DNA from: Mycobacterium fragae
GTDB lineage: Bacteria; Actinomycetota; Actinomycetes; Mycobacteriales; Mycobacteriaceae
Direction of reading: 5' to 3'
Length of the DNA stretch: 64,000 nt
Assembly (NCBI RefSeq): GCF_002102185.1
Contig: NZ_LQOW01000003.1
Location: 186,001 to 250,000, forward strand
Shown here: positions 28,938 through 40,726 of the stretch, one piece after another
How positions within the stretch are numbered: position 1 is the first letter of the stretch
Layout of the letters: the number at the start of each line of letters is the position of its first letter
Made by a program: the position numbers and the translations under genes
The notes under the pieces: model-generated
What the model saw: the letters and a program-made list of their open reading frames with translations, nothing else
The model's database searches: none
What the model was told of the DNA's origin: nothing

Positions 28938-28953
28938 CGTGAACTAAGTCACC
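28938..28953 (-). promoter_or_regulatory. CRP-like binding site upstream of the transglycosylase gene
   Basis: CGTGAACTAAGTCACC contains a perfect GTGA-N6-TCAC core, the consensus of mycobacterial Crp (Rv3676 type, TGTGA-N6-TCACA), and sits about 50 bases before the gene start. I recall the M. tuberculosis orthologue being listed in the Crp regulon, which would agree, but cannot check. Confidence 0.6.
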
Positions 28954-28964
28954 ATACATAACAC

Positions 28965-28985
28965 TTGTGACCCCAGTGGCCACAA
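28965..28985. repeat. 21-bp imperfect palindrome upstream of the transglycosylase gene
   Basis: TTGTGACC-CCAGT-GGCCACAA is an inverted repeat with 7 of 8 arm positions matching. The spacing TGTG-N11-CACA is too long for Crp. It lies 12 bases beyond the Crp-like site and may be a second regulator site. Confidence 0.5.
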
Positions 28986-29024
28986 TGGCCCAGTCTCTAT
29001 CGCGATGACGACAGGCAGATGTCG

Positions 29025-29570
29025 CTAGCGGGACTTCTTGGCGCGGTGCTCTGCGCCGTCGGCGCTGCTCGTCGACGACTTGGTAGTCGTTTCCTGCTGC
29101 CGGTCCGTTAGCAGCGAGCGCAGTTCTTCTAGTTCACGGCGCAGGTAGTCACGGGTTTTGGCCACCTCGCCGATAGCCAGCCGCAGCGCGGCCAGTTCGC
29201 GGGCCAGATACTCGGTGTCAGCTTTGGTCTGCTCGGCCCGGCGGCGATCCTCTTCCAGCGCGATCCGGTCGCGGTTTTCCTGACGATTCTGCGCCAACAG
29301 GATCAGCGGCGCCGCATACGCAGCCTGGGTGGAGAACGCCAGGTTGAGCAGGATGAACGGGTAAGGATCCCAGCGCAGGCCGACCGCGGTGACATTGAGC
29401 ACGATCCACGCGATTACCACGAGCGTCTGCAGCAGCAGGTAGCGACCGGTGCCGAAGAAACGGGCGACCGATTCGGTGAGCTGACCCACGGCCTCGGGGT
29501 CCACGCGCGGCGCGACCATACGCGAGGTGCGCGGTGTGTAGAGCCGCTGGCGCGCAGACGGCTTGGTCAC
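29025..29570 (-). CDS. DUF1003 membrane protein
   Basis: A 181-residue protein of the DUF1003 family. Two transmembrane helices are visible (YLLLQTLVVIAWIVLNVTAV and PFILLNLAFSTQAAYAAPLILLA, about residues 45-95), with the conserved NRQ-x-x-RDR motif after the second. A long charged coiled-coil region (about 105-160) and a Ser/Lys-rich tail follow. Its start overlaps the upstream MgtE_N/CBS gene by four bases, so the two products probably act together. Family function is unknown; the partner suggests magnesium or other ion sensing. Confidence 0.85.
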   Translation of the reverse strand: MTKPSARQRLYTPRTSRMVAPRVDPEAVGQLTESVARFFGTGRYLLLQTLVVIAWIVLNVTAVGLRWDPYPFILLNLAFSTQAAYAAPLILLAQNRQENRDRIALEEDRRRAEQTKADTEYLARELAALRLAIGEVAKTRDYLRRELEELRSLLTDRQQETTTKSSTSSADGAEHRAKKSR

Positions 29571-30862
29571 GACGGCCCTCCGACGGCATCCAGCGCGGGT
29601 TCGTCGCTACGTGCGCGCCAGTCGTGGGGTAGCAGGTGGTCGAGCACGTCATCCACGGTGACCGCACCCAACAGATGGTGCTGGTCGTCGACGACGGGCC
29701 CGCAGACCAGGTTGTATGCGGCGAAATAGCGGGTCAGCGTGGGCAATGAGGTTTCGGGCGCCAGGCAGGGCAGGTCGGCATCGACAATCCCGCCGACCAG
29801 GGTGGCCGGTGACTCGCGCAGCAGCCGCTGCAGATGCACACATCCCAGGTAATGACCCGTGGGGGTGGCGGTCGGCGGACGTGTGACCAGCACCAGCGAC
29901 GACAACGCGGCGGTGAGGTCGGGATCGCGAACCCGGGCCAGCGCTTCGGCGACCGACGTGTCCGGCGTCAGCACCACCGGGTCGGAGGTCATCAAGCCCC
30001 CTGCGGTGTCGGGCGAGTGCTTGAGCAGCCGGCGCACCGGGTCGGACTCGCCGGGATCCATTCGGCGCAGCAGCACCTCGGCATCGGTCGGATTCATCAC
30101 GCCGAGCAGGTCAGCGGCGTCGTCGGGGTCCATCTCCTCGAGGACCTCGGCCGAGCGTTCGGTGCCCAGCTGGGTCAACACCTCGGTCTGTTCCTCCTCC
30201 GCCAGCTCCTGCAAAATGTCGGCCAGCCGCTCGTTGTCGAGTGCCTTGACCACCTCACTGCGCCGTTTCGGCGGCAGCTCGCGCAGTGCGTCGGCCACCT
30301 CGATCGGGCGCCATCCCTCGAACTGATGCAGCAGCTGCGCCACCCCCTGCCCGGGCATCGCCAGCGCCGAGGGCGTCAGGCCAGCCACGTCGTGCCAGTC
30401 CACGATGTGCACCGGCGCGCGCCGGCCGAGCCGTCGGGGCACGCGTACCGCGATCCGGGTCACCATCCAGTCACGGGTTCGGGTCTGCTCCATTCCCAGG
30501 TCGGTGATCACCACGTCGGTGTCGGCAAGGTGTGGCAGTTCGGGATCGTTGACCCGCACCCTGGTGTCGAGAATCTGGCCCAGCGCCAGCACCTCGCCGG
30601 GCCGCTGCTCGAAGCGGTGCAGCGACACGCTGGTGGTGTTGAGCGTCACCGCGTTTGGCTCGATCGCCGCGACCCGGCCGATCGGTACGAAAATCCTTCG
30701 GCGGGAAGGCAATTCGACGACGAGTCCAAGAACCCGCGGCTGCTGACGAACAATGCTGATGCTGACTACGACGTCGCGCACCCGACCGACCGACTCGCCC
30801 ATAGGGCCCAGCACCAGCATTCGCGCCAGCCGCGCCGCGTACACCCTGTCGATCGACGTCAT
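29567..30862 (-). CDS. PRC-barrel / MgtE_N / CBS-pair protein without a membrane channel
   Basis: The 431 residues comprise an N-terminal PRC-barrel-like beta region (about 10-95), a MgtE N-domain of helical repeats (about 180-290, with DNERLADILQELAEEEQTEVL, the EEMDPDDAADLL acidic repeats and VLLRRMDP) and a CBS pair (about 295-420). These are the cytosolic Mg-sensing parts of the MgtE channel, but the five-helix membrane domain is missing. It is co-translated with the DUF1003 membrane protein, which could supply the membrane part. From memory it is the orthologue of Rv1232c. Confidence 0.88.
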   Translation of the reverse strand: MTSIDRVYAARLARMLVLGPMGESVGRVRDVVVSISIVRQQPRVLGLVVELPSRRRIFVPIGRVAAIEPNAVTLNTTSVSLHRFEQRPGEVLALGQILDTRVRVNDPELPHLADTDVVITDLGMEQTRTRDWMVTRIAVRVPRRLGRRAPVHIVDWHDVAGLTPSALAMPGQGVAQLLHQFEGWRPIEVADALRELPPKRRSEVVKALDNERLADILQELAEEEQTEVLTQLGTERSAEVLEEMDPDDAADLLGVMNPTDAEVLLRRMDPGESDPVRRLLKHSPDTAGGLMTSDPVVLTPDTSVAEALARVRDPDLTAALSSLVLVTRPPTATPTGHYLGCVHLQRLLRESPATLVGGIVDADLPCLAPETSLPTLTRYFAAYNLVCGPVVDDQHHLLGAVTVDDVLDHLLPHDWRARSDEPALDAVGGPS

Positions 30863-30887
30863 GGTGCACAGGGTAGGAGTTGATCTT

Positions 30888-31850
30888 GTGAACGACGCTT
30901 ATCGGCCCCGACGGACCTGCCTGTCGGTCCCCGGCAGCAGCCAGAAGATGATCGACAAGGCCAAAGCTCTGCCCGCCGACGAAGTGTTCCTCGATCTGGA
31001 GGACGCCGTCGCCCCGGACGCCAAAGCGTCGGCTCGCAGCCGGGTGGCCGCCGCGCTCGCCGATCCCGGCTGGGCGGGCCAGTTACGCGGGGTCCGGGTC
31101 AACGGCTGGACCACGCCGTGGACCCATGTCGACGTCATCGAGGTGGTCTCCGCGGCCGGCGCCCAGCTCGATGTCGTGGTGCTGCCGAAGGTCTCTGACG
31201 CCGGACACGTCACCGCACTCGATTTGCTGCTGACGCAGTTGGAGACCATCCACGGGCTTCCCGTGGGCGGTATCGGGATCGACGCTCAGATCGAAGACGC
31301 CAGGGGGCTGATGAACGTCGACGCGATAGCGGCCGTGCCCCGGGTGCAGGCGCTGGTGTTGGGCCCCGCGGATCTGATGGCAAGCCTCAACATGCGCACA
31401 CTGGTCGTCGGCGAGCAGCCTGAGGGTTACGACGTCGGTGACGCCTACCACCACGCGCTGATGACGATCCTGGTTGCCGCGCGTGCGCACGGCATCGCCG
31501 CTGTCGACGGGCCGTACCTCAAAGTGCGTGATGTGGAGGCGTTCCGGCGGGTGGCGGGCCGGTCGGCCGCACTCGGCTACGACGGCAAATGGGTGTTGCA
31601 TCCCGATCAGATCGCCGCCGGAAACGAGATCTTCAGTCCCCGTCAGGATGAGTATGACCACGCCGAGTTGATCCTGGAGGCCTACCAATGGCACACCTCG
31701 AGCGCAGGCGGTGCCCGCGGGGCGGTGATGCTGGGCGACGAGATGATCGACGAAGCCAGCCGCAAGATGGCACTGGTGATTGCCGCCAAGGGACGGGCAG
31801 CGGGCATGCAGCGCCAGTCCGGGAAGTTCGAGCCGCCTACTGATCGGTGA
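30888..31850 (+). CDS. HpcH/HpaI-family CoA-ester lyase (malyl-/citramalyl-CoA lyase-like)
   Basis: A 320-residue TIM-barrel lyase. The GTG at 30888 is preceded by GTAGGAG, and the sequence opens with RPRRTCLSVPGSSQKMIDKA, the CoA/substrate Arg region of CitE/Mcl proteins. EVFLDLEDAVAP and GIDAQIEDARGLMNVD carry the Mg-binding Glu/Asp. It continues with the C-terminal GYDGKWVLHPDQIAAGNEIFSP lid typical of malyl-CoA and beta-methylmalyl-CoA lyases. Likely reactions are Mg-dependent cleavage of malyl-CoA or citramalyl-CoA-like thioesters. I do not recall it at this place in M. tuberculosis, so it may be an NTM-specific gene. It converges on the DUF4190 pair. Confidence 0.85.
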   Translation: MNDAYRPRRTCLSVPGSSQKMIDKAKALPADEVFLDLEDAVAPDAKASARSRVAAALADPGWAGQLRGVRVNGWTTPWTHVDVIEVVSAAGAQLDVVVLPKVSDAGHVTALDLLLTQLETIHGLPVGGIGIDAQIEDARGLMNVDAIAAVPRVQALVLGPADLMASLNMRTLVVGEQPEGYDVGDAYHHALMTILVAARAHGIAAVDGPYLKVRDVEAFRRVAGRSAALGYDGKWVLHPDQIAAGNEIFSPRQDEYDHAELILEAYQWHTSSAGGARGAVMLGDEMIDEASRKMALVIAAKGRAAGMQRQSGKFEPPTDR

Positions 31851-31853
31851 CGG

Positions 31854-32312
31854 TCACTGGCTGGACAACGGACTGAGAGCCATGGCGATCACCACGATCA
31901 TCAGCACCACCAGCAGCACCAACGTGACCCCGCCGACCGCGATGCCGCCGATGGCAAGTCCGCGGCCCGGCTGGTGGGTCCGATTGATCTGATTGAGAGC
32001 GACGGCCCCGAGCACAATGCCGACGATGGGAATCAGCAGCCCGACGTAGCAAAAGACGGTCAGCGGAACTCCCAGCACCACGCCGGCGATCGAGGTGACC
32101 AGCGATCCGATGGCCAGCCCGTTGGTGCCGGAGGCCGGGAGGCGATACGGGTCGTAGGGGTCGTAGGGCGTTGGGAAGTGCGGCGGACCGCCATAACCCG
32201 GCGGCGGACCGGCCTGGTACGGCGGCGGGTAGCCGTACGGTGGCGGCGAATACGGCGGCGGATGGTACTGCCCGGCATTGGGGTCGCCGAAAGGCTGATT
32301 CGGGTCGGTCAT
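31854..32312 (-). CDS. DUF4190 membrane protein, Pro/Tyr-rich N-terminus (copy 1)
   Basis: A 152-residue protein. The first about 60 residues are a PPPY/PYG-rich tail (for example YHPPPYSPPPYGYPPP). The rest has two transmembrane helices flanking a conserved LGAVALNQINRTHQPGRGLAIGGI loop, characteristic of DUF4190. It is a tandem paralogue of the next gene upstream (two-base gap). It is a small inner-membrane protein of unknown role; proline-rich tails of this type often mediate protein contacts in mycobacterial envelope proteins. Confidence 0.82.
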   Translation of the reverse strand: MTDPNQPFGDPNAGQYHPPPYSPPPYGYPPPYQAGPPPGYGGPPHFPTPYDPYDPYRLPASGTNGLAIGSLVTSIAGVVLGVPLTVFCYVGLLIPIVGIVLGAVALNQINRTHQPGRGLAIGGIAVGGVTLVLLVVLMIVVIAMALSPLSSQ

Positions 32313-32314
32313 GG

Positions 32315-32749
32315 CTAGCGCGGGCGGTAGGTGAGGAAGAAAATCAGGGCGACCACCAGCGTCGCGGCGCCGACCACGATGCCGGCGACCGCCATGCCGT
32401 AGCCCTCCTGCTGGGTCCGCTTGATCTGATTGATCGCAATCCCGCCCAACACGATTCCCCCGATCGGGCCACCCAGCGGGAGCAATCCGACCAACGCGGC
32501 GATCAACGACGCAATCGCCAGCGTGTTCGTCCGGGTCTGGCCGCCCGGGTAATTGGATGCGGGATAGGGCTGCTGCCCGTATTCCGGCGGCATCGGTTGG
32601 AAGGGCGGAGCGCCATATCCATAGCCGGCCGGCGGCGGATAGCCGGGCTGGGGAGGCGGATAGGACGGTGGAGGGCTTGACGGCGCCGGTTCGGACTGGC
32701 TTGCTTCGTTGTGGGCTTTCTCGCCGGGCTCGCCGCCGGGACCTGTCAT
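32315..32749 (-). CDS. DUF4190 membrane protein, Pro-rich N-terminus (copy 2)
   Basis: A 144-residue protein from the ATG at 32749; the frame continues far upstream, but that part lies opposite the stress-protein gene. A Pro/Tyr/Gly-rich N-terminus (about 1-70) precedes two transmembrane helices with the loop GGIVLGGIAINQIKRTQQEGYGMAVAGI, the same motif as copy 1. The two genes are thus a tandem duplication with diverged tails. From memory this corresponds to Rv1233c. The function is unknown. Confidence 0.82.
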   Translation of the reverse strand: MTGPGGEPGEKAHNEASQSEPAPSSPPPSYPPPQPGYPPPAGYGYGAPPFQPMPPEYGQQPYPASNYPGGQTRTNTLAIASLIAALVGLLPLGGPIGGIVLGGIAINQIKRTQQEGYGMAVAGIVVGAATLVVALIFFLTYRPR

Positions 32750-32839
32750 GCTGTTCAACCTAGCGTGGGGAGTGAGCCTCCGGCGGACCACCAAGAAGCT
32801 GACTGACCAGCCGGCACGTCGGCAGAGGAGAATGAGACG

Positions 32840-33367
32840 ATGACCAGCCCCTTCCAGCCCGGACAGGTGCCGGGTGCCACTCCGGGCGCCCCGGCCGCGA
32901 GCCGACGCGCCGCCTCCGGATTGCCGACTCCGCCGAAGGGCTGGCCGGTGGGGTCCTATCCCACCTACGCCGAAGCCCAGCGCGCCGTCGATTACCTGTC
33001 TGAGCAACAGTTCCCGGTGCAGCAGGTGACCATCGTCGGCGTTGATCTGATGCAGGTCGAACGGGTCACCGGTCGACTGACTTGGCCAAAGGTGCTCGGC
33101 GGCGGCGTGATCAGCGGCGCCTGGCTGGGCCTCTTCATCGGCTTGGTGCTGGGGTTCTTCAGCCCGAACCCGTGGGGGGCGTTGGCCACCGGCTTGATTG
33201 CGGGCGTGTTCTTCGGCTTGATCACCTCGGCGGTCCCCTACGCGATGGCGCGTGGCACTAGAGATTTCAGCTCGACCCTGCAACTGGTCGCCGGCCGATA
33301 CGACGTGCTGTGCGACCCGCAAAACGCGGAGAAGGCGCGGGATCTGCTCGCGCGACTGGCCATCTGA
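32840..33367 (+). CDS. General-stress-protein-17M-like membrane protein
   Basis: A 175-residue protein with an N-terminal Pro/Ala-rich tail (1-40). The YfmJ/17M-like module is GSYPTYAEAQRAVDYLSEQQFPVQQVTIVGVDLMQVERVTGRLTW. Two glycine-rich transmembrane helices (about 90-140) come next, then DFSSTLQLVAGRYDVLCDPQNAEKARDLL. It matches Rv1234 in position and length. The ATG at 32840 has GAGGAGAATGAGACG upstream. The role is unknown; homologues are induced by general stress in other Gram-positives. Confidence 0.85.
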   Translation: MTSPFQPGQVPGATPGAPAASRRAASGLPTPPKGWPVGSYPTYAEAQRAVDYLSEQQFPVQQVTIVGVDLMQVERVTGRLTWPKVLGGGVISGAWLGLFIGLVLGFFSPNPWGALATGLIAGVFFGLITSAVPYAMARGTRDFSSTLQLVAGRYDVLCDPQNAEKARDLLARLAI

Positions 33368-33453
33368 GGCGGCCTCACGCGCCTGCAGCACGTGTTGCAT
33401 ACCACGCCTACCTGGCTCTACCGTTCTGGCGCGGGACAATCCCCCACGGGTGA

Positions 33454-35775
<2,322 letters not shown>

Positions 35776-35786
<11 letters not shown>

Positions 35787-36615
35787 GCGATTGGGCGCCC
35801 GACGCGCCACGAGCTGGGCGATCATCGACACCCTGGTGGTGCTCTACGCGCTGCTGCCAGTGTTGTGGATCCTGTCCCTGTCGCTCAAGCCGACCTCAAC
35901 GGTCATGGACGGCAAGCTGATTCCCACATCCATCACCTTTGACAACTACCGCGGAATCTTCCGAGGCAATGTCTTCAGCTCGGCACTGATCAACTCGGTT
36001 GGAATCGGGTTGATCACGACCGGGATCGCAGTTGTGATCGGTGCGATGGCCGCCTATGCGGTTGCCCGGCTGGTCTTCCCCGGCAAGCGGCTGTTAATCG
36101 GTGCAGCGCTTTTGATTTCGATGTTTCCGGCAATCTCGCTTGTCACGCCGCTGTTCAACATCGAACGGCGGATCGGGCTGTTCAACACCTGGCCGGGGCT
36201 GATCATCCCGTATATTGCGTTCGCGCTGCCGCTGGCCATCTACACGTTGTCGGCGTTTTTCCGGGAGATCCCGTGGGATCTGGAGAAGGCGGCAAAGATG
36301 GACGGTGCCACACCGGGCCAGGCCTTCCGCAAGGTCATCGCCCCGCTGGCGGCACCGGGAATCGTGACCGCGGCGATCTTGGTGTTCATCTTCGCGTGGA
36401 ATGACCTGCTGCTCGCGCTGTCACTGACCGCCACCAAGGCGGCGATCACTGCTCCGGTGGCAATCGCCAATTTCAGCGGCAGTTCGCAATTCGAGGAGCC
36501 AACCGGATCGATTGCCGCCGGCGCGATGGTGATCACCGTCCCGATTATCGTTTTTGTTCTAATCTTCCAACGACGGATTATCGCCGGGTTGACCTCCGGA
36601 GCGGTGAAGGGATAG
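35776..36615 (+). CDS. sugB: Trehalose ABC transporter permease SugB
   Basis: The 279-residue partner permease has six helices and the EAA loop [30 protein letters not shown] near residue 180. The ATG at 35776 was chosen; a GTG at 35767 is also in frame. It overlaps sugA and ends five bases before sugC. The C-terminal half is almost identical to what I recall of M. tuberculosis SugB, consistent with strong conservation of this transporter. Confidence 0.94.
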
Positions 36616-36619
36616 CTCG

Positions 36620-37801
36620 ATGGCCGAGATTGTGTTGGACAGGGTGACCAAGAGTTACCCCGACGGCGCGACGGCCGTAAAGGAACTGAGCGTCACCATC
36701 GCCGACGGCGAGTTCATCATCCTGGTGGGGCCATCCGGCTGTGGAAAGTCCACGACGCTGAATATGATTGCCGGACTCGAAGATATCTCGTCGGGCGAAC
36801 TGCGTATCGGCGGCGAACGGGTGAACGAGAAGGCGCCCAAAGACCGCGATATCGCAATGGTGTTCCAGTCGTATGCGCTCTATCCGCATATGACGGTCCG
36901 GCAGAATATCGCATTCCCGTTGACCCTGGCGAAAATGAAAAAGGCGCAGATTGCCGAGAAGGTCGAAGAGACCGCGAGAATCCTTGACCTGACTGACTTT
37001 CTCGACCGCAAGCCGTCGCAATTGTCTGGCGGGCAGCGGCAGCGGGTGGCGATGGGTCGGGCGATCGTGCGCCATCCCAAGGCATTCCTGATGGACGAGC
37101 CGCTGTCAAACCTCGACGCCAAGCTACGGGTGCAGATGCGCGGTGAGATTGCCCGGCTGCAGCGCCGGCTGGGCACCACCACCGTCTACGTGACCCACGA
37201 CCAAACCGAGGCGATGACACTCGGTGATCGGGTGGTGGTGATGCGCGGCGGTGTGGCCCAGCAGATCGGTACGCCCGACGAGCTTTACGAGCGACCCGCC
37301 AACCTGTTCGTGGCAGGGTTCATCGGCTCGCCGGCGATGAACTTCTTCCCCGCCACGCTGACTCCGACCGGATTGAACTTGCCGTTCGGCGAGGTGACGC
37401 TGACGCAGCCGGTCCATGATGTGCTCGCGCAACACCCCGAGCCGAAGAACGTGATCGTCGGGATACGCCCGGAGCATCTGCAAGACGCCGCCCTGATCGA
37501 CGCCTACCAACGCCTCAGCTCGCTGAAGTTCGAGGTGAAGGTCGATATGGTGGAATCGCTGGGTGCCGACAAATACCTGTATTTCACCACCGAAGGTTGC
37601 GTGGTCCACTCGGAGCAGTTGGCCGACCTCGACTCCGAGCCCAGCGGCGACGAACACGAATTCGTGGCCCGGGTTCCCGCCGCGTCGAAGGTGGCAAAAG
37701 GGCAGTCTATCGAATTAGCTTTCGACACATTGAAACTCGCCATCTTCGACGGCGACTCCGGGATCAATTTGACTATCCCGCCTCCACCCGAGGCCGAGTG
37801 A
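36620..37801 (+). CDS. sugC: Trehalose ABC transporter ATPase SugC
   Basis: A 393-residue MalK-like ATPase, the same length as M. tuberculosis SugC. Walker A is [10 protein letters not shown] (about residues 35-44), the signature [12 protein letters not shown], Walker [13 protein letters not shown] and the switch His [12 protein letters not shown]. The C-terminal TOBE/regulatory domain (about 240-390) includes [11 protein letters not shown] and is the usual site for sugar-PTS-like regulation in other phyla. Its stop overlaps the following SUFU gene start (GTGA), so that gene is read with the transporter. Confidence 0.95.
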   Translation: MAEIVLDRVTKSYPDGATAVKELSVTIADGEFIILVGPSGCGKSTTLNMIAGLEDISSGELRIGGERVNEKAPKDRDIAMVFQSYALYPHMTVRQNIAFPLTLAKMKKAQIAEKVEETARILDLTDFLDRKPSQLSGGQRQRVAMGRAIVRHPKAFLMDEPLSNLDAKLRVQMRGEIARLQRRLGTTTVYVTHDQTEAMTLGDRVVVMRGGVAQQIGTPDELYERPANLFVAGFIGSPAMNFFPATLTPTGLNLPFGEVTLTQPVHDVLAQHPEPKNVIVGIRPEHLQDAALIDAYQRLSSLKFEVKVDMVESLGADKYLYFTTEGCVVHSEQLADLDSEPSGDEHEFVARVPAASKVAKGQSIELAFDTLKLAIFDGDSGINLTIPPPPEAE

Positions 37802-38406
37802 CGCAAATCCTGGCCAAGGTGCGCGTACACTTATCCGCGCAATTCGCCGAGGCGGGTATAACCGCGGAACCCGATGTCGCGAGAGTGACGTTTGTGGGCG
37901 CCGAGCCCATCGAGGTGCTGCGTTTCCAGCCCGCCGCGGACGGAGTGGTGTGTTACGTGTCGCTGGGCTGTGCGCGGCATCCGATGGTCGATCCGGCAAC
38001 CGTGCTCGCGGACCCCTTACGTGGCCCACGCGCCGAAGTGGTTCTGCGCCTGCGTGATCCGGGCCCGGTCACCGGCCTGGCCCGCAGCCTGGCGATCATC
38101 GCGGCGAGTCCGGCCGTCGAGGGTGTCGTGCTGGCGCCGGAAGCGCTGATCGACCTGGGGAAGCCGCTGTGGACGCGGTCATCGGGCCGGGTGCCGTTCA
38201 CCGCGGTGCTGTTGGGCCGCAGCGGCATCGCCGATCTGCCGCTGGACCCGCCGCGCGACCCGGTGTGGTTTCTGTCCGCGACACCGATCACCGCGACCGA
38301 GGCGGCCTGGGTGCGGCTCAAAGGTGCCGATGCGATGCGAGAGGCATGGCGAAGCGACGGCGTCGACATCCTCGATCCGAATCGACCTGCCGCACAGCCA
38401 GATTGA
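37798..38406 (+). CDS. SUFU (suppressor-of-fused)-domain protein
   Basis: A 202-residue cytosolic protein with a GTG at 37798 inside the sugC stop, so it is translationally coupled to the trehalose importer. The N-terminal 60 residues show the SUFU-like pattern [28 protein letters not shown], and the C-terminal half resembles the bacterial SUFU-domain core ([44 protein letters not shown]). Bacterial SUFU proteins are often adaptors or immunity-type proteins; their role is unknown. I do not recall this gene after sugC in H37Rv. It converges on corA. Confidence 0.72.
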   Translation: MTQILAKVRVHLSAQFAEAGITAEPDVARVTFVGAEPIEVLRFQPAADGVVCYVSLGCARHPMVDPATVLADPLRGPRAEVVLRLRDPGPVTGLARSLAIIAASPAVEGVVLAPEALIDLGKPLWTRSSGRVPFTAVLLGRSGIADLPLDPPRDPVWFLSATPITATEAAWVRLKGADAMREAWRSDGVDILDPNRPAAQPD

Positions 38407-38419
38407 TGTGCGCGGGGCG

Positions 38420-39526
38420 TTAGAGCCAGTCTCTGCGTCGAAAGTTGCGGTATAGCAGCAGGCACACGGTCGCCATGAACAGAAGCACCACCGGGTAGCC
38501 CCATTTCCAACTCAACAGGGGCATGAAGTGGAAGTTCATCCCGTAGATCCCGGCGAACATCGTGGGCACCGCCAAAAGCCCTGCCCAGGCGGATATCTTG
38601 CGCATGTCGACGTTCTGCTGCATCTCGACGCGTGCCAACGCGGCCTGCACCAGCGAGCTGAGATTCTCGTCGTAGCTCGCGATCTGGTCGGCGACGTGCG
38701 TCTGGTGGTCGGCGACGTCACGCAGGTAGCGCCGCACTTCCTTCGAGATCAGGTCCTTGTGCTCGGACTGCATCCGCTGAAATGGCAGGGACAGCGGGTT
38801 GACACAGCGGCGCAGCTCGACGACCTCACGCTTGATGTGGTAGATGGGTTCGATGTCGGTGCGGTGGCCGGGCGCGAACGCCATTTCCTCGATCGCGTCG
38901 ATATCGGTTGCCATCAGGTTGGTGACCTCGAGGTAGCGATCCACCACGTAGTCGGCGATTTCGTGCATCACCGCGTACGGACCCAACCGCATGTGATCGG
39001 GGTCGGCGTCCATCCGCTTGCGCACGTCGGCGAGGCCGCCGTGTTCACCGTGGCGGACCGTGATGACGAAACGGCTGCCGACGAAGATCATGACCTCGCC
39101 GGTCTCGACGACCTCGCGGGCCAGCACCACCGATTCGTGCGGAACGTAGTTGACGGTCTTGAGCACCAGGAACAAGGTTTCGTCGTAACGCTCCAGCTTG
39201 GGCCGTTGGTGGGCATGCACCGCGTCCTCGGCGGCCAGCGGGTGCAGGCCGAAAACCTCGGCCACGTCTTGCATCTGGCTCTCGTCGGGCTCGTGCAGGC
39301 CGATCCAGACGAACGCGTCCTGGCCGTTCTCCGCTAACTCCCGCACCTTGGCTTGCGCGTCGGCGGCGGTGTATACGCCTGGCAGGCGCACCCCGTCCAC
39401 ATAGACGCCGCAGTCGACCAGTGCGCGCGACAACGGTCGATGATCGGCCGGCGCTGGGGGCAGGTCGGCAACCCTGTTTCGTACCGCCGGTCGCAGTGAT
39501 GGAGGCAAGCCGCGAAACGATGGCAT
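38420..39526 (-). CDS. corA: CorA-type magnesium/cobalt transporter
   Basis: A 368-residue channel protein of the 2-TM-GxN family. A large cytosolic domain (about 1-300) has the long stalk helix EYVLDRYLEVTNLMATDIDAIEE-like segment, followed by the last two helices with the selectivity motif Tyr-Gly-Met-Asn (FAGIYGMNFHFMP). The C-terminal RRRDWL completes the protein. Divergent from mdh across 187 bases, which contain no other gene. The first 30 residues are variable. From memory it is Rv1239c. Confidence 0.94.
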   Translation of the reverse strand: MPSFRGLPPSLRPAVRNRVADLPPAPADHRPLSRALVDCGVYVDGVRLPGVYTAADAQAKVRELAENGQDAFVWIGLHEPDESQMQDVAEVFGLHPLAAEDAVHAHQRPKLERYDETLFLVLKTVNYVPHESVVLAREVVETGEVMIFVGSRFVITVRHGEHGGLADVRKRMDADPDHMRLGPYAVMHEIADYVVDRYLEVTNLMATDIDAIEEMAFAPGHRTDIEPIYHIKREVVELRRCVNPLSLPFQRMQSEHKDLISKEVRRYLRDVADHQTHVADQIASYDENLSSLVQAALARVEMQQNVDMRKISAWAGLLAVPTMFAGIYGMNFHFMPLLSWKWGYPVVLLFMATVCLLLYRNFRRRDWL

Positions 39527-39713
39527 CGAGTCAACCTCCCGTCGCAGCGTAGTTGGCCGAGCCTCGTCATGCTACGCCGCGTGGCCTGAAACCGGCTGTG
39601 GGTCGCCCGTTGACCTGGGGTGATCGGACCCGGGGTATCCGGCCTGCTCGGGTGCGCTAGTTTCGACCCGACGAAACTGAAGCACCCAGCTGTTCGCCAA
39701 AGGAGCAATTGAC

Positions 39714-40706
<993 letters not shown>

Positions 40707-40726
40707 GCCGCAGTACGCTCGAGGAC

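Noticed and set aside
28965-28985. 21-bp palindrome considered as a second Crp site
   Set aside because: The arm spacing is TGTG-N11-CACA, whereas Crp needs TGTGA-N6-TCACA; kept only as an unassigned palindrome.
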